64,000 bases of DNA from Methylobacillus sp. MM3 (GCF_001645185.1 NZ_LXTQ01000030.1:245990-309989); one strand, 5' to 3'. Counted from the first letter of the stretch, positions 38,441 to 47,618 are shown. Numbers and translations are program-made. Notes: generated by a model from the letters alone, not told the origin.

Positions 38441-38446
38441 ATTCTA
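38441..38446 (-). promoter_or_regulatory. -10 element of rnpB
   Basis: Minus-strand TAGAAT with a 7-base gap to the mature RNase P RNA 5' end. The -35 region would lie within the aminotransferase 3' coding sequence and has no good match. Confidence 0.5.
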
Positions 38447-38451
38447 CCAGC

Positions 38452-39651
38452 TTAGGCTCCAGCCTCCTCGGCCAATAAGCGTTCGGCGGCTTGCACCGCA
38501 GCGCCCGCATCGACTTTCCGGCCTTGCGCCGCCAGCACCGACTCCAACGCCGTCAGGCAAATCTTCACATTCTCTGGCGTGGAGCTATTACCCATCAGGC
38601 CGATACGGAAGATCTTGCCGGCAAGATCGCCCAGGCCTGTACCGATTTCAATCCCGTGCAGATTGAGCATGTCCGCACGCACCTGCGGTTCGCTGATGCC
38701 TTGCGGCACCACCACGGCATTGAGTTGCGGCAGGCGGGATTTTTCTTCGACCAGCAGTTCCAGGCCCAGTGCTTCCAGACCGGCCAGCAAGGCGAGATGG
38801 TTGCGGCGATGGCGCGCCCAGGAGGATTCAAGCCCTTCTTCCGCCAGCATCACCAGCGATTCGTGCAGGCCATAAAGCGCATTGATCGGCGCGGTATGGT
38901 GATAGGTACGCTTGGCTTCAGACCAGTAGCCCAGCACCAGATTGAGATCCATGAACCAGCTTTGCACCGGCGTGGCGCGCTGCTTGAGCTTGGCAATCGC
39001 ACGCTCGCCGAAACTGACCGGCGAAAGACCGGGCGTGCAGGACAAGCCCTTCTGGCTGCCTGAATAGATAGCGTCGATGCCCCATGCGTCTACCATCAGC
39101 GGGATACAGCCCAGCGACGTCACGGCGTCGCAAATCACCAATGCACCGTAGCGATGAGCGATTTCGGTCAGCAACTTGGCATCGGACTCGACACCGGTAG
39201 AGGTTTCGGCGTGCACGAAGGCGACGATTTTCGTATCGGGATTGGCCTTGAGCGCGTCCTCCAGCTTTTGCGGATCGACGGCCTTGCCCCAGGCGTCTTC
39301 GACCAGCACCAGTTCGCCGCGCGTGCGTTTCACGTTTTCAGCCATGCGGCGGCCGAACACGCCATTGGAGCATACGATGACCTTGTCCCCCGGCTCCACC
39401 AGATTGACGAAGCAGCTCTCCATGCCCACCGAGCCGGGCGCGGAAACCGGGAAGGTCAGCGCGTTCTCGGTCTGGTACGCGTAGCGCAACAGTGTCTTCA
39501 TCTCTTCCATCATTTCACCGAAACTCGGGTCGAGGTGCCCGACGGTAGTCCGGGCCATCGCATCGAGCACGCGCTGATGGACATCGGAAGGGCCTGGGCC
39601 CAGCAGGATGCGCGTGGGCGGCTGAAAAGACTGGATGCGCGGTGCGCTCAT
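38452..39651 (-). CDS. Class V pyridoxal-phosphate aminotransferase (alanine/serine-glyoxylate type)
   Basis: This 399-residue enzyme begins with RILLGPGPSDVHQRVLDAM, a hallmark of the alanine-glyoxylate/serine-glyoxylate aminotransferase group. It has the VICDAVTSLGCIP block and the cofactor lysine in YSGSQKGLSCTPGL. It transfers amino groups between Ala or Ser and glyoxylate (photorespiratory-type or serine metabolism). Its own promoter is visible upstream. The downstream neighbour rnpB has its promoter in the gene's 3' end. No serine-cycle genes are nearby, so the pathway is open. Confidence 0.9.
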   Translation of the reverse strand: MSAPRIQSFQPPTRILLGPGPSDVHQRVLDAMARTTVGHLDPSFGEMMEEMKTLLRYAYQTENALTFPVSAPGSVGMESCFVNLVEPGDKVIVCSNGVFGRRMAENVKRTRGELVLVEDAWGKAVDPQKLEDALKANPDTKIVAFVHAETSTGVESDAKLLTEIAHRYGALVICDAVTSLGCIPLMVDAWGIDAIYSGSQKGLSCTPGLSPVSFGERAIAKLKQRATPVQSWFMDLNLVLGYWSEAKRTYHHTAPINALYGLHESLVMLAEEGLESSWARHRRNHLALLAGLEALGLELLVEEKSRLPQLNAVVVPQGISEPQVRADMLNLHGIEIGTGLGDLAGKIFRIGLMGNSSTPENVKICLTALESVLAAQGRKVDAGAAVQAAERLLAEEAGA

Positions 39652-39687
39652 GGAAAAACTCCCTGTAGAAATACGCGAAAGGGAACG

Positions 39688-39715
39688 ATTTTACCGCTTA
39701 ATTTTGGTGAATCAA
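39688..39715 (-). promoter_or_regulatory. Promoter of the aminotransferase gene
   Basis: Minus-strand TTGATT (39710-39715), 16-base spacer and TAAAAT (39688-39693), about 37 bases before the start codon. Confidence 0.6.
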
Positions 39716-39758
39716 CTTAAAAATTAAGGAGTTATCCCGCATCGTAAAAACGGGCATT

Positions 39759-40793
39759 CTAGCCTTGCAGTTTCCAGGCAATAGCCTGACCGGCATGCAA
39801 CGGCACCAGGACATCCTCGCCGAATGGCAACGACTCCGGCACCGTCCAGCTTTCGCGCACCAGCGTGATGCGATCGGCATTGCGCGGCAAACCATAGAAA
39901 TCCGCGCCGTTAAAGCTGGCAAAAGCTTCGAGCCTGTCCAGCGCGCCAGCCAGTTCGAAAGCTTCGGCATACAACTCGATAGCTGCATGCGCGGTGTACA
40001 TACCGGCGCAGCCGCAAGCAGTCTCTTTGGCGGATTTCGCGTGCGGCGCGCTGTCGGTGCCCAGGAAAAATTTAGGGCTACCGGAAATCGCGGCCGCGAC
40101 CAGCGCCTGGCGGTGCTCTTCGCGTTTCAGGATGGGGAGGCAATAATGATGCGGCCGGATGCCTCCGCTGAACATGGCATTGCGGTTCATCAGCAGATGA
40201 TGCGCGGTGATGGTCGCGCCCACATTGGCCGGCGCAGTAGCGACGAACTCCGCGGCATCGCGCGTGGTGATGTGCTCGAACACTACTTTCAGACCGGGGA
40301 AATCGCGTGTCAGCGGGATCATGTGCCGCTCGATGAAGACCTTTTCACGGTCGAATACATCCACGTCGGCGTCGGTCACCTCCGCATGCACCAGCAGGGG
40401 CACACCATGTTTTTCCATCGCGGCCAGCGCCGTACGGCATTTTGCGAGATCGGTCACGCCGGAATCGGAGTTGGTCGTCGCGCCCGCGGGATAGAGTTTG
40501 ATGCCATGCACGATGCCGCTGGCCTTGGCGGCGGCGACTTCTTCTGCACTGGTATTATCAGTCAGGTACAGCGTCATCAGCGGCTCGAAATGCAGCCCAT
40601 CCGGCAATGCTGCCAGGATGCGGGCGCGGTAATCCACAGCCATCGCGGTCGTCGTCACTGGAGGACGCAGATTGGGCATCACGATGGCGCGCGCAAACTG
40701 GCGCGCGGTATCCGGCAGCACATCGCGCATCGTCGCACCATCGCGTAAATGGAGATGCCAGTCGTCGGGGCGGGTAATGGTCAGGGTATTCAT
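39759..40793 (-). CDS. pyrC: Dihydroorotase (homodimeric, PyrC type)
   Basis: This 344-residue amidohydrolase catalyses ring closure of carbamoyl-aspartate in pyrimidine synthesis. The metal-binding HLHLRDG near the N-terminus, [15 protein letters not shown] with the carboxylated-lysine region, the VHAEVTD and FEHITTRDA blocks and the GTDSAPH motif are visible. The length is as in E. coli PyrC (348). Its start overlaps the rsmI stop (ATGA), so the two are probably one transcript. Confidence 0.97.
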   Translation of the reverse strand: MNTLTITRPDDWHLHLRDGATMRDVLPDTARQFARAIVMPNLRPPVTTTAMAVDYRARILAALPDGLHFEPLMTLYLTDNTSAEEVAAAKASGIVHGIKLYPAGATTNSDSGVTDLAKCRTALAAMEKHGVPLLVHAEVTDADVDVFDREKVFIERHMIPLTRDFPGLKVVFEHITTRDAAEFVATAPANVGATITAHHLLMNRNAMFSGGIRPHHYCLPILKREEHRQALVAAAISGSPKFFLGTDSAPHAKSAKETACGCAGMYTAHAAIELYAEAFELAGALDRLEAFASFNGADFYGLPRNADRITLVRESWTVPESLPFGEDVLVPLHAGQAIAWKLQG

Positions 40794-41635
40794 ACGGATT
40801 TCAATTCCAGGGCCAGTTGGTAAAGCGCGTTCTTTTTTGCGCCGGTGAGGTCAGCCGCCAATTTTACCGCCTGTTTGAGCGGCAATTCATTCAGCAATAA
40901 TTGCAGCACACGCTGCGCGTCTTCGCTCACTTCGGCTTGCGGAGCATCGGGCGCACCTTCAACCAGCAGCACGAACTCGCCGCGCTGCCGGTTGGGATCG
41001 TCCAGCAGCCACGCCGCTGCTTCTCCCAATGGGCAGCGATGCAGGGTTTCAAAGGTTTTGGTCAATTCGCGCGCGATCAGGATTTTCCGCGCTTCGCCAA
41101 GAGTCGCGGCCATGTCCGTCACGCTTTCGATCACCCGATGCGGAGCTTCATAGAACACCAAAGCAGCGGGTTGATCGCGCAGCGTTTCCAGTGACTTGCG
41201 GCGTTGGGCGCCGGAAGCCGGCAAAAAACCGTAAAAGAGAAAATGCGGCTGCTCAAATCCCGCGGCGGACAACGCAGTGACGGCAGCGCAGGCGCCGGGC
41301 AATGGAACCACATTCAACCCGGCTTCGCGTGCCATCCCGACCAGTATGGCGCCGGGGTCGCTGATGCCCGGCGTGCCGGCATCCGACACCAGTGCCACCG
41401 ATTTTCCGGCACGCAATTCGTCGAGAATTTTTTCGCCGGCACGCCGCTCGTTATGCTCGTGCACCGCTACCAGCCTGGCCTTGATGCCCAGGTGCGTCAG
41501 CAGATGCGCGCTATGCCGCGTATCCTCGGCCGCCACGATATCCACCATCTTAAATACCTCGATAGCGCGCAGGGTAATGTCCTGCAAATTCCCAATTGGC
41601 GTGGCTACCACATATAATGTGCCGCTATGACTCAA
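40790..41635 (-). CDS. rsmI: 16S rRNA (cytidine1402-2'-O)-methyltransferase
   Basis: This 281-residue tetrapyrrole-methylase-fold enzyme acts on the same nucleotide as RsmH. The N-terminal [26 protein letters not shown], the glycine-rich [13 protein letters not shown] and the GFLP segment are clear. The most likely start is TTG 41635 (giving [10 protein letters not shown]); GTG 41611 would remove part of the first strand, and the frame extends further upstream without support. With the TTG start, the gene overlaps the divergent lpoA start by nine bases. Adjacency to lpoA is conserved in many proteobacteria. Confidence 0.95.
   Translation of the reverse strand: MSHSGTLYVVATPIGNLQDITLRAIEVFKMVDIVAAEDTRHSAHLLTHLGIKARLVAVHEHNERRAGEKILDELRAGKSVALVSDAGTPGISDPGAILVGMAREAGLNVVPLPGACAAVTALSAAGFEQPHFLFYGFLPASGAQRRKSLETLRDQPAALVFYEAPHRVIESVTDMAATLGEARKILIARELTKTFETLHRCPLGEAAAWLLDDPNRQRGEFVLLVEGAPDAPQAEVSEDAQRVLQLLLNELPLKQAVKLAADLTGAKKNALYQLALELKSV
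41613..41618 (+). promoter_or_regulatory. Perfect -10 hexamer just before lpoA
   Basis: TATAAT ends 8 bases before the lpoA ATG. If used, transcription would start at or within a base or two of the start codon, giving a leaderless or nearly leaderless mRNA. No Shine-Dalgarno is seen before lpoA. No -35 match. Confidence 0.45.
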
Positions 41636-43273
41636 CGTTTTATTGCCTTCCTGATCCTTTGTTGCATGCTGGTGCCCGGCGCAAACGCCGCCGACACCGG
41701 CCCGGCAACCTCTTCCAAACTCCCGTCGGCCACCAAGGTATTCAAGTCGCCGGAGGAACGCTATATCGCAGGGCTGGAATGCCTGAAAAAAGCCGACACG
41801 CCATGCGCGCAAGTCGCGCTTGCCGGCATCAACCCGGCTTCGCCCTACGCCAAGATTCTTGAGGCGCAGATTGCCGCCGGCGGACAGGATTACGACACCG
41901 TTCTGCGCCTGCTGATCCCGCTTCAGGCAGAGGAAAACCTGCTGCCTGCGGCGCTTGCGAGTTTACACGCAACCCTGGCCCTAGCCTATGAAAACCAGGG
42001 GAATACGCTGCGCGCGGTGGAACAACGCTCGCAAGCCGATGCCTATCTGCAAACGCCCGAAACCCGCGCTGCCAATCAAAAACAACTGATTGATTCCTTG
42101 ATTGCCCTGCCCAAAAACGCGCTACTGGAGATACGCGGCGAAAGCGCCGATACCGCCGTGCAAGGATGGATAGACTTGGCGCTGGCCATTGCCCACTCCG
42201 GACAGCAAAGCACCGCTCTTGCGCAATGGCGGCAAGCCTACCCCGATCATCAGGCCGACGAAGCCGCGCTGGGCGCGCAGTCAGCGCCGGCATCGACGAA
42301 TGCCCTGGCACAAACGCTCACCGGCAAGGTGGCGCTGCTGCTGCCTATCGGCACCCCCGCCTTTGCGTTTGCCGCCGAAGCTGTGCGCAGCGGCTTCATC
42401 GCAGCACAGAAAGCGGCAAACAGCCCGGCGGAAGTCGCCATTTATACGACATACGGCCGCAAGGATGAAATCGCCGCAATTTATCGCCAGGCCGTCGCGG
42501 AAGGTGCGCAATATGCCGTTGGCCCATTGACGCGCGGAGAAGTCGCCGGACTGCTGGAGCCGGAACTCATCAGCGTTCCCACCATTGCACTGAATGTGCT
42601 CGACGAGCAAAGCGCAACCCCCGCCAAACTGGTTCAATTCGGGCTACCAGTGGAGGAAGAAGCCATGCAGCTGGCGAAAATCGCCCGCGCCCAAGGCATG
42701 CAAACAGCCGTGATTGCCGCGGCGAACACCCCGCTCGGCAAGCGCATGGCCCAGGCCTTCGCCTCGGAATGGACGGAGCAAGGCGGCCTGGTCGTGCTGC
42801 AAGTCGAATTCAACGAACAATCCAACCTGCTGGGCTTCAAAACCCAGCTCGCAAGCGAACGCGCCGACATGATTTTCCTGGCCGCGAATGCCGAACAGGC
42901 GCGCTGGATACGGCCGTACATGAATCAGGCGATTCCCACTTTCGCGCTTTCGCATATCTACGACGGCAATCCTGCAAATCCGGATAACAGCGTTTTGAAC
43001 GCGATCCACTTCGTCGATATGCCTTGGCTGCTCAATCCTGACGATCCGAGTTATTCCGCTTATCGCGCATCCTCTTCCGAACTGCCGCCAAATGCGCAGC
43101 GCTGGTTCGCGGTAGGGGTCGATGCCTGGAACATACTTTCAGCGCTCGCCGTAAAGTCGGCCGAAAAAATGCAGTTGCGCGGACTTACCGGCACGATCAT
43201 GCTGGACGGCAACCATATCCAGCGCGAATTGCCGCTGGCGCAGTTCCGCGGCGACGGAGTAGCGCTGGAGTAG
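41627..43273 (+). CDS. lpoA: Penicillin-binding protein activator, LpoA (YraM) family
   Basis: This 548-residue exported protein has a signal peptide ending PGANA, an N-terminal helical repeat region (about 45-220) and a C-terminal periplasmic-binding-protein-like domain (about 225-545; VALLLPIGTPAFAFAAEAVRSGF, AVIAAANTPLGKRMAQAF). E. coli LpoA is a lipoprotein that activates PBP1A. Here no lipobox is evident; the two Cys at 15-16 sit in LILCCML, which fits poorly, so the mature protein may be soluble. It heads a run with yraN, diaA and dolP, the same order as in E. coli. Confidence 0.88.
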   Translation: MTQRFIAFLILCCMLVPGANAADTGPATSSKLPSATKVFKSPEERYIAGLECLKKADTPCAQVALAGINPASPYAKILEAQIAAGGQDYDTVLRLLIPLQAEENLLPAALASLHATLALAYENQGNTLRAVEQRSQADAYLQTPETRAANQKQLIDSLIALPKNALLEIRGESADTAVQGWIDLALAIAHSGQQSTALAQWRQAYPDHQADEAALGAQSAPASTNALAQTLTGKVALLLPIGTPAFAFAAEAVRSGFIAAQKAANSPAEVAIYTTYGRKDEIAAIYRQAVAEGAQYAVGPLTRGEVAGLLEPELISVPTIALNVLDEQSATPAKLVQFGLPVEEEAMQLAKIARAQGMQTAVIAAANTPLGKRMAQAFASEWTEQGGLVVLQVEFNEQSNLLGFKTQLASERADMIFLAANAEQARWIRPYMNQAIPTFALSHIYDGNPANPDNSVLNAIHFVDMPWLLNPDDPSYSAYRASSSELPPNAQRWFAVGVDAWNILSALAVKSAEKMQLRGLTGTIMLDGNHIQRELPLAQFRGDGVALE

Positions 43274-43278
43274 GCCCC

Positions 43279-43623
43279 ATGAGCACTGCCGGCAATGCCG
43301 CCGAGAAGTTAGCCGCCGCCTATCTGCAACAAAAAGGGCTAAAACTGCTCGAATCGAATTACCGCTGCCGCTTCGGTGAAATCGACCTCATCATGCGCGA
43401 CGGCAAGGAAATCGTTTTTGTCGAAGTCAGGCTCCGCAGCAATGCTTTTTTCGGCGGCGCCGGAGCAAGCATCACTACTGCCAAACAACAAAAACTGACG
43501 CGTACGGCGGAGCATTACCTGATGCAGCACGGCGTAACTCCGTGCCGCTTTGATGCGGTTCTGCTGAACTCACTGTCGAATGACAACTTAACCTGGCTTA
43601 AAAACGCCTTCGAAGCGATCTGA
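43279..43623 (+). CDS. yraN: UPF0102 family protein YraN
   Basis: This 114-residue protein has the nuclease-like fold signature RCRFGEIDLIMRDGKEIVFVEVR, resembling the E-D-ExK pattern of restriction-endonuclease-like enzymes. The last position reads EVR, a common variant. A YraN role in DNA uptake or Holliday-junction processing has been suggested but is not settled. It starts 5 bases after lpoA, and diaA begins 9 bases after its stop. Confidence 0.92.
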   Translation: MSTAGNAAEKLAAAYLQQKGLKLLESNYRCRFGEIDLIMRDGKEIVFVEVRLRSNAFFGGAGASITTAKQQKLTRTAEHYLMQHGVTPCRFDAVLLNSLSNDNLTWLKNAFEAI

Positions 43624-43632
43624 ACATCACCC

Positions 43633-44223
43633 ATGAACCTGACACCCCGTATAGTCGGCCATTTCGAGGAAAGCGCACAGCTCAAGCTCGTCAGCGCGGA
43701 CCTGCTCGCCCCGGTAATTGCCGAGGCCGCCGCGATGATTGTTGCGGCCCTTCTCAACGACAAGAAAGTACTCACCTGCGGTAATGGCGGATCGGCGGCA
43801 CTTGCGCAGTACTTTGCAGCACGCATGCTGAATCGTTTCGACATGGAACGTCCCGGGCTGGCGACCATTTCTCTTTCCGCGGACAACTCGACATTGACGT
43901 CGATTGCCAACGACTCCAATTTCTCGCAGGTATTCTCGAAACAAATCATGGCATTGGGCCAGCCCGGTGATATTCTGCTGGCGATGAGTACCAGCGGCAA
44001 TTCGCAAAACGTACTCGATGCCATAGTCGCCGCGCACGAGCGCGGCATGAACGTAGTCGCATTCAGCGGCGGCGACGGCGGCAGTCTGATGGAACTTTTA
44101 ATCCCTCAGGATATTCATATCGGCGTTCCCCACGAAAATACTGCCCGCGTTCAGGAAATGTATCTTCTTGTACTGCACTGCCTGTGCGATTCCATCGATT
44201 GTCTTCTGCTAGGAGTTGAATAA
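43633..44223 (+). CDS. diaA: DnaA initiator-associating protein DiaA (SIS domain)
   Basis: This 196-residue SIS-fold protein resembles phosphoheptose isomerase GmhA, but the catalytic-region motif reads GNGGSAALAQYFAARM. GmhA has an Asp and a His-rich pattern there, so enzymatic activity looks lost and DiaA, which binds DnaA and promotes origin unwinding, fits better. NRFDMERPGLATISLSADNS also matches DiaA. Position after yraN and before dolP supports this. GmhA remains a lower-ranked alternative. Confidence 0.85.
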   Translation: MNLTPRIVGHFEESAQLKLVSADLLAPVIAEAAAMIVAALLNDKKVLTCGNGGSAALAQYFAARMLNRFDMERPGLATISLSADNSTLTSIANDSNFSQVFSKQIMALGQPGDILLAMSTSGNSQNVLDAIVAAHERGMNVVAFSGGDGGSLMELLIPQDIHIGVPHENTARVQEMYLLVLHCLCDSIDCLLLGVE

Positions 44224-44805
44224 ATGACACGCTTATTAAAACTAATATTACTGGCTGTCTCGCTCACTACCGCCCTGAATGCTTGCGTTCCCGTTGTTGC
44301 CGGAGGCGCAGCAGCGGGAGGACTTGCCGCTGCTGACCGCCGCACCTCGGGCGCTTACGTGGATGATGAAGGCATCGAATGGAAAGCCCTCACGGAAATC
44401 GAAAAACAATTGCGCAACAAGATTCATGTCAACGTCACCAGCTTCAATCGCAACGTATTGCTGACCGGCGAAGCGCTGGATGAGGAGACCAAGAAGCAGG
44501 CCGAATCCATCGCCAAGGAAATCGCCAATGTCCGCAACGTCACCAATGAATTGCAGATCGGCCTCGCCAGCACAGTGCCCGACCGCAGCCGCGACGGCTA
44601 CCTGACCTCGCTGGTCAAAGGCAAGATGTACAAGGAAAATCGCTTCCCGCCCAATTACGTAAAAGTGGTTACGGAAGCTTCAGTGGTTTATCTGATGGGC
44701 ATGGTGACCCGCCAGGAAGCCGAAGATGCTGTTGATATCGCACGCAGTATCGATGGCGTGGAGAAAGTGGTCAAAGTCTTCGAATACGTCATCGTCGAGC
44801 CATAA
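44224..44805 (+). CDS. dolP: Outer-membrane lipoprotein DolP (YraP), two BON domains
   Basis: This 193-residue lipoprotein has a signal peptide with lipobox LNAC (Cys21), a glycine/alanine-rich linker and two BON domains (about 50-118 and 125-193; LTGEALDEETKKQAESIAKE and VYLMGMVTRQEAEDAV). In E. coli it binds anionic phospholipid at division sites and supports outer-membrane integrity. ATG 44224 follows the diaA stop with no gap. Confidence 0.92.
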   Translation: MTRLLKLILLAVSLTTALNACVPVVAGGAAAGGLAAADRRTSGAYVDDEGIEWKALTEIEKQLRNKIHVNVTSFNRNVLLTGEALDEETKKQAESIAKEIANVRNVTNELQIGLASTVPDRSRDGYLTSLVKGKMYKENRFPPNYVKVVTEASVVYLMGMVTRQEAEDAVDIARSIDGVEKVVKVFEYVIVEP

Positions 44806-44810
44806 CAGAC

Positions 44811-44819
44811 TGCTATAAT
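44811..44819 (+). promoter_or_regulatory. Extended -10 promoter of the DUF3579 gene
   Basis: TGC-TATAAT, 33 bases before the DUF3579 start, with no clear -35; the same nine bases drive tRNA-Arg in this window. Confidence 0.55.
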
Positions 44820-44852
44820 TCGGTTATTCAGATTGAGTAACTTTTACGAACC

Positions 44853-45146
44853 ATGAGTACCGAAATCATTATCGAAGGCCTGACGCGCGCAGGCAAACCT
44901 TTCCGCCCTAGCGACTGGGTGGACCGCATGTGCAGCACCTACGCCTCTTTCGGGCCGGATCGCAAACTGCGCTATTCGCCCTACCTGAAACCGCGCCTGC
45001 TGAATGGCGTACGCTGCCTGGCGGTGGATATGAAGCTGAAGGACGTAAACCCGGAGGGGTTTGCCCAACTGATGCATTTCGCAGAAGAAAACCAGCTGAA
45101 CATGAAGGACGCCGAAGGAAACGATATCCCGGCTCCAGCAGTCTGA
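44853..45146 (+). CDS. DUF3579 family protein
   Basis: This 97-residue protein contains the DUF3579 pattern, beginning EIIIEGLTRAGKPFRPSDWVDRM and including LRYSPYLKPRLLNGVRCLAVD and a final region of about 25 residues rich in acidic residues. The family is widespread in betaproteobacteria and has no known function. It has its own extended -10 promoter and no visible Shine-Dalgarno. It converges on the TlpA-like gene with 19 bases between stops. Confidence 0.88.
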   Translation: MSTEIIIEGLTRAGKPFRPSDWVDRMCSTYASFGPDRKLRYSPYLKPRLLNGVRCLAVDMKLKDVNPEGFAQLMHFAEENQLNMKDAEGNDIPAPAV

Positions 45147-45165
45147 GTCATATAAGCTCAGCAGA

Positions 45166-45660
45166 TCATTGACCTGCGGTCAACTGCTCCATTTGCTGAC
45201 GGGTCATCAGGCCACGCTGCATTTTGACCAGTTGTCCTTGCGGATTGTAGATATAAGTGGTCGGCAGGATGTCTGCCGAGCCGAACTGACGGGCGACCTT
45301 GTCGTCGCCGAGTACGACAGGATAAGAAATCAGGTTGTCGTCGACAAAGTCGCTCACCTCCTTATCGGTCTCATACTCCATGGCAATGCCGATCACGATC
45401 AGATTCTTGCGTTTGTCGTGCAAGGCAATCAGGTCCGGGACTTCTTCCAGGCAAGGCGGACACCAGGTCGCCCAGAAATTTACCAGCACCCATTTGCCCT
45501 TGTAGTCCGCCAACGTATGGGTTTTTCCGCTCATGTCCTTCAGCGAGAAGCCATCCGCGGCCTGGGCCGGCCATGCACACGGCATTAGCAAGCCCAGTAG
45601 CAATGCCATGCGCAAGCAGGCATAAGCTGCCAATTTGCAGGTTTTCCGGAGTCGATTCAT
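45166..45660 (-). CDS. TlpA/ResA-type periplasmic thioredoxin-like protein
   Basis: This 164-residue exported protein has a hydrophobic signal (LRMALLLGLLMPCAWPAQA), then a thioredoxin fold with redox motif WATWCPPCLEEVP and the cis-Pro region LPTTYIYN. Such proteins reduce disulfides during cytochrome c maturation or protect periplasmic thiols. ATG 45660 (MNRLRKT) is chosen because the longer frame from 45726 adds a hydrophilic stretch before the signal. It shares no operon with the cytoplasmic trxA that diverges from it. Partner proteins are not evident. Confidence 0.88.
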   Translation of the reverse strand: MNRLRKTCKLAAYACLRMALLLGLLMPCAWPAQAADGFSLKDMSGKTHTLADYKGKWVLVNFWATWCPPCLEEVPDLIALHDKRKNLIVIGIAMEYETDKEVSDFVDDNLISYPVVLGDDKVARQFGSADILPTTYIYNPQGQLVKMQRGLMTRQQMEQLTAGQ

Positions 45661-45841
45661 ATCATGGCATCTGTTTAAAAATGGCGAGAAGAGTTTACCA
45701 TTCAGGATTGCTTGAAGAGACTTCACTTAGGCAGGTTTTTTCGCTAGGATAGCGGGAATGCCTTTTTCGGCTGCTTCAATATTGGTTTCCCAAAACCGCT
45801 GAACGCCTTAACCACACAGAATCAAATCAACGAGGTTCAAC

Positions 45842-46168
45842 ATGAGCGAACATATTGTGCATATTAGCGATGACGCCTTCGAGCAGGAAGTCCTGCAATC
45901 CCAGGTGCCCGTGCTGGTCGACTACTGGGCGGAGTGGTGCGGCCCCTGCAAGATGATCGCCCCCATCCTTGACGAAGTCGCCAAGGAATATTCTGGCAAG
46001 CTGAAGGTCGCCAAGCTGAACATCGATGAAAATCAGCAAACCCCTCCCAAGTACGGTATTCGCGGCATTCCGACCCTGATGCTGTTCAAGAATGGCAACG
46101 TTGAGGCAACCAAGGTGGGCGCACTGTCCAAATCCCAATTGACAGCATTTATTGACAGCAATATTTAA
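45842..46168 (+). CDS. trxA: Thioredoxin 1
   Basis: This 108-residue cytoplasmic thioredoxin carries the canonical WCGPC active site in [14 protein letters not shown], cis-Pro in [13 protein letters not shown] and the usual length. GAGG lies six bases before the ATG. It is followed by rho, a pairing that is conserved from E. coli to betaproteobacteria. The 181 bases upstream hold no gene. The 120-base gap to rho holds a strong RNA structure. Confidence 0.97.
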   Translation: MSEHIVHISDDAFEQEVLQSQVPVLVDYWAEWCGPCKMIAPILDEVAKEYSGKLKVAKLNIDENQQTPPKYGIRGIPTLMLFKNGNVEATKVGALSKSQLTAFIDSNI

Positions 46169-46181
46169 AGCCGATACGCTG

Positions 46182-46230
46182 GCGTCTGATTCCTGTCCAA
46201 AACTGCCCTAAAGCAGTGGGAATCAGGCGC
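46182..46230 (+). other. Nested hairpin in the trxA-rho gap
   Basis: The outer stem GCGTCTGATTCC/GGAATCAGGCGC (46182-46193 with 46219-46230; one G-U pair in RNA) encloses an inner perfect stem ACTGC/GCAGT (46202-46206 with 46213-46217). No T-run follows, so it is not a simple terminator; rho leaders are known to be autoregulated. Confidence 0.65.
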
Positions 46231-46288
46231 TTAACCCGCCTTACCTCTTTTCCCCGCTCTCCAAGATTTACCAGCGAGTCCTTGCATA

Positions 46289-47548
46289 ATGCACCTATCC
46301 GACCTGAAACACCTACCTGTCACCGAACTCGTCGAAATGGCTATTGCCAACGAAGTCGAGGGCGCCAGCCGCATGCGCAAGCAGGACCTGATCTTCGCCC
46401 TGCTCAAAAACAAGGCCAAGAAGGGCGACAGCATTTTTGGCGACGGGACGCTGGAGGTATTGCAAGACGGATTCGGGTTCCTGCGCGCACCGGACAGCTC
46501 GTATCTGGCGGGGCCGGATGATATTTACGTTTCTCCTTCGCAGATTCGCCGCTTCAACCTGCATACCGGCGACACGATCACCGGCGAAATCCGCACCCCG
46601 AAGGAAGGCGAACGCTACTTCGCGTTGGTCAAGGTCGATACCGTCAACGGTGAACCGCCGGAGAACACCAAACACAAGATCCTGTTCGAAAACCTGACAC
46701 CGCTCTTCCCGACCAAGCCGTTGACGCTGGAACGCGAAATTCGCGGCGAAGAAAACATTACCGGTCGTGTGATCGACATGATCGCTCCGATCGGCAAAGG
46801 CCAGCGCGCCCTGCTGGTCGCCAGTCCGAAATCCGGCAAGACGGTGATGATGCAGCACATCGCACATGCCATTACCTCTAACCACCCCGATGTTGTGCTG
46901 ATTGTGCTGCTGATCGACGAACGCCCGGAAGAAGTGACGGAAATGACCCGCTCGGTAAAGGGCGAAGTGGTCGCCTCGACCTTCGACGAACCGGCCACCC
47001 GCCACGTACAGGTCGCGGAAATGGTGCTGGAAAAAGCCAAGCGCCTGGTCGAGCACAAGAAGGACGTGGTGATCCTGCTCGATTCCATCACCCGTCTCGC
47101 GCGCGCCTACAACACCGTGGTGCCATCCTCCGGCAAGGTGCTGACCGGCGGCGTCGACGCCAACGCGCTGCAGCGCCCGAAACGTTTCTTCGGTGCCGCG
47201 CGCAACATCGAGGAAGGCGGCTCGCTGACCATCATCGCCACGGCACTGGTCGATACCGGCTCGCGCATGGACGACGTGATCTATGAAGAATTCAAAGGCA
47301 CCGGCAATATGGAAATTCATCTCGACCGCCGCATGGCCGAGAAACGCCAGTACCCCGCGATCAACGTCAACAAGTCCGGCACCCGCCGCGAAGAACTGCT
47401 GATCGAGAAGGACATCCTGCAAAAAATCTGGGTGCTGCGCAAGCTGCTGTACCCGATGGACGACCTCGAAGCGATGGAGTTTCTGCTCGACAAAATCAAG
47501 TCCACCAAGAACAATGCCGAGTTCTTCGACGCGATGCGTCGCGGATAG
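46289..47548 (+). CDS. rho: Transcription termination factor Rho
   Basis: This 419-residue hexameric RNA helicase has the N-terminal [17 protein letters not shown] helix bundle, the RNA-binding [23 protein letters not shown] cold-shock-like domain, Walker A in [12 protein letters not shown], Walker B in [16 protein letters not shown], and the [16 protein letters not shown]-loop/secondary RNA site. The length equals E. coli Rho (419). No strong Shine-Dalgarno precedes the ATG. The rpmE promoter begins immediately past its stop. Confidence 0.98.
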   Translation: MHLSDLKHLPVTELVEMAIANEVEGASRMRKQDLIFALLKNKAKKGDSIFGDGTLEVLQDGFGFLRAPDSSYLAGPDDIYVSPSQIRRFNLHTGDTITGEIRTPKEGERYFALVKVDTVNGEPPENTKHKILFENLTPLFPTKPLTLEREIRGEENITGRVIDMIAPIGKGQRALLVASPKSGKTVMMQHIAHAITSNHPDVVLIVLLIDERPEEVTEMTRSVKGEVVASTFDEPATRHVQVAEMVLEKAKRLVEHKKDVVILLDSITRLARAYNTVVPSSGKVLTGGVDANALQRPKRFFGAARNIEEGGSLTIIATALVDTGSRMDDVIYEEFKGTGNMEIHLDRRMAEKRQYPAINVNKSGTRREELLIEKDILQKIWVLRKLLYPMDDLEAMEFLLDKIKSTKNNAEFFDAMRRG

Positions 47549-47577
47549 TTGAAAAATATTTGAATATGCTGGATAAT
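47549..47577 (+). promoter_or_regulatory. Promoter of rpmE
   Basis: TTGAAA (47549-47554), 17-base spacer and GATAAT (47572-47577), starting at the base after the rho stop codon. The transcript would start about 35 bases before the rpmE ATG. Confidence 0.7.
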
Positions 47578-47618
47578 CGCCAGCTTTCTTGCGACAGCAC
47601 CAAGCTAAGGACATCAGA

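Noticed and set aside
45742..45754. Small hairpin CGCTA-GGA-TAGCG as a terminator upstream of trxA
   Set aside because: The T-run lies before it on the plus strand and becomes an A-run in the other direction, so it does not fit a terminator for either.
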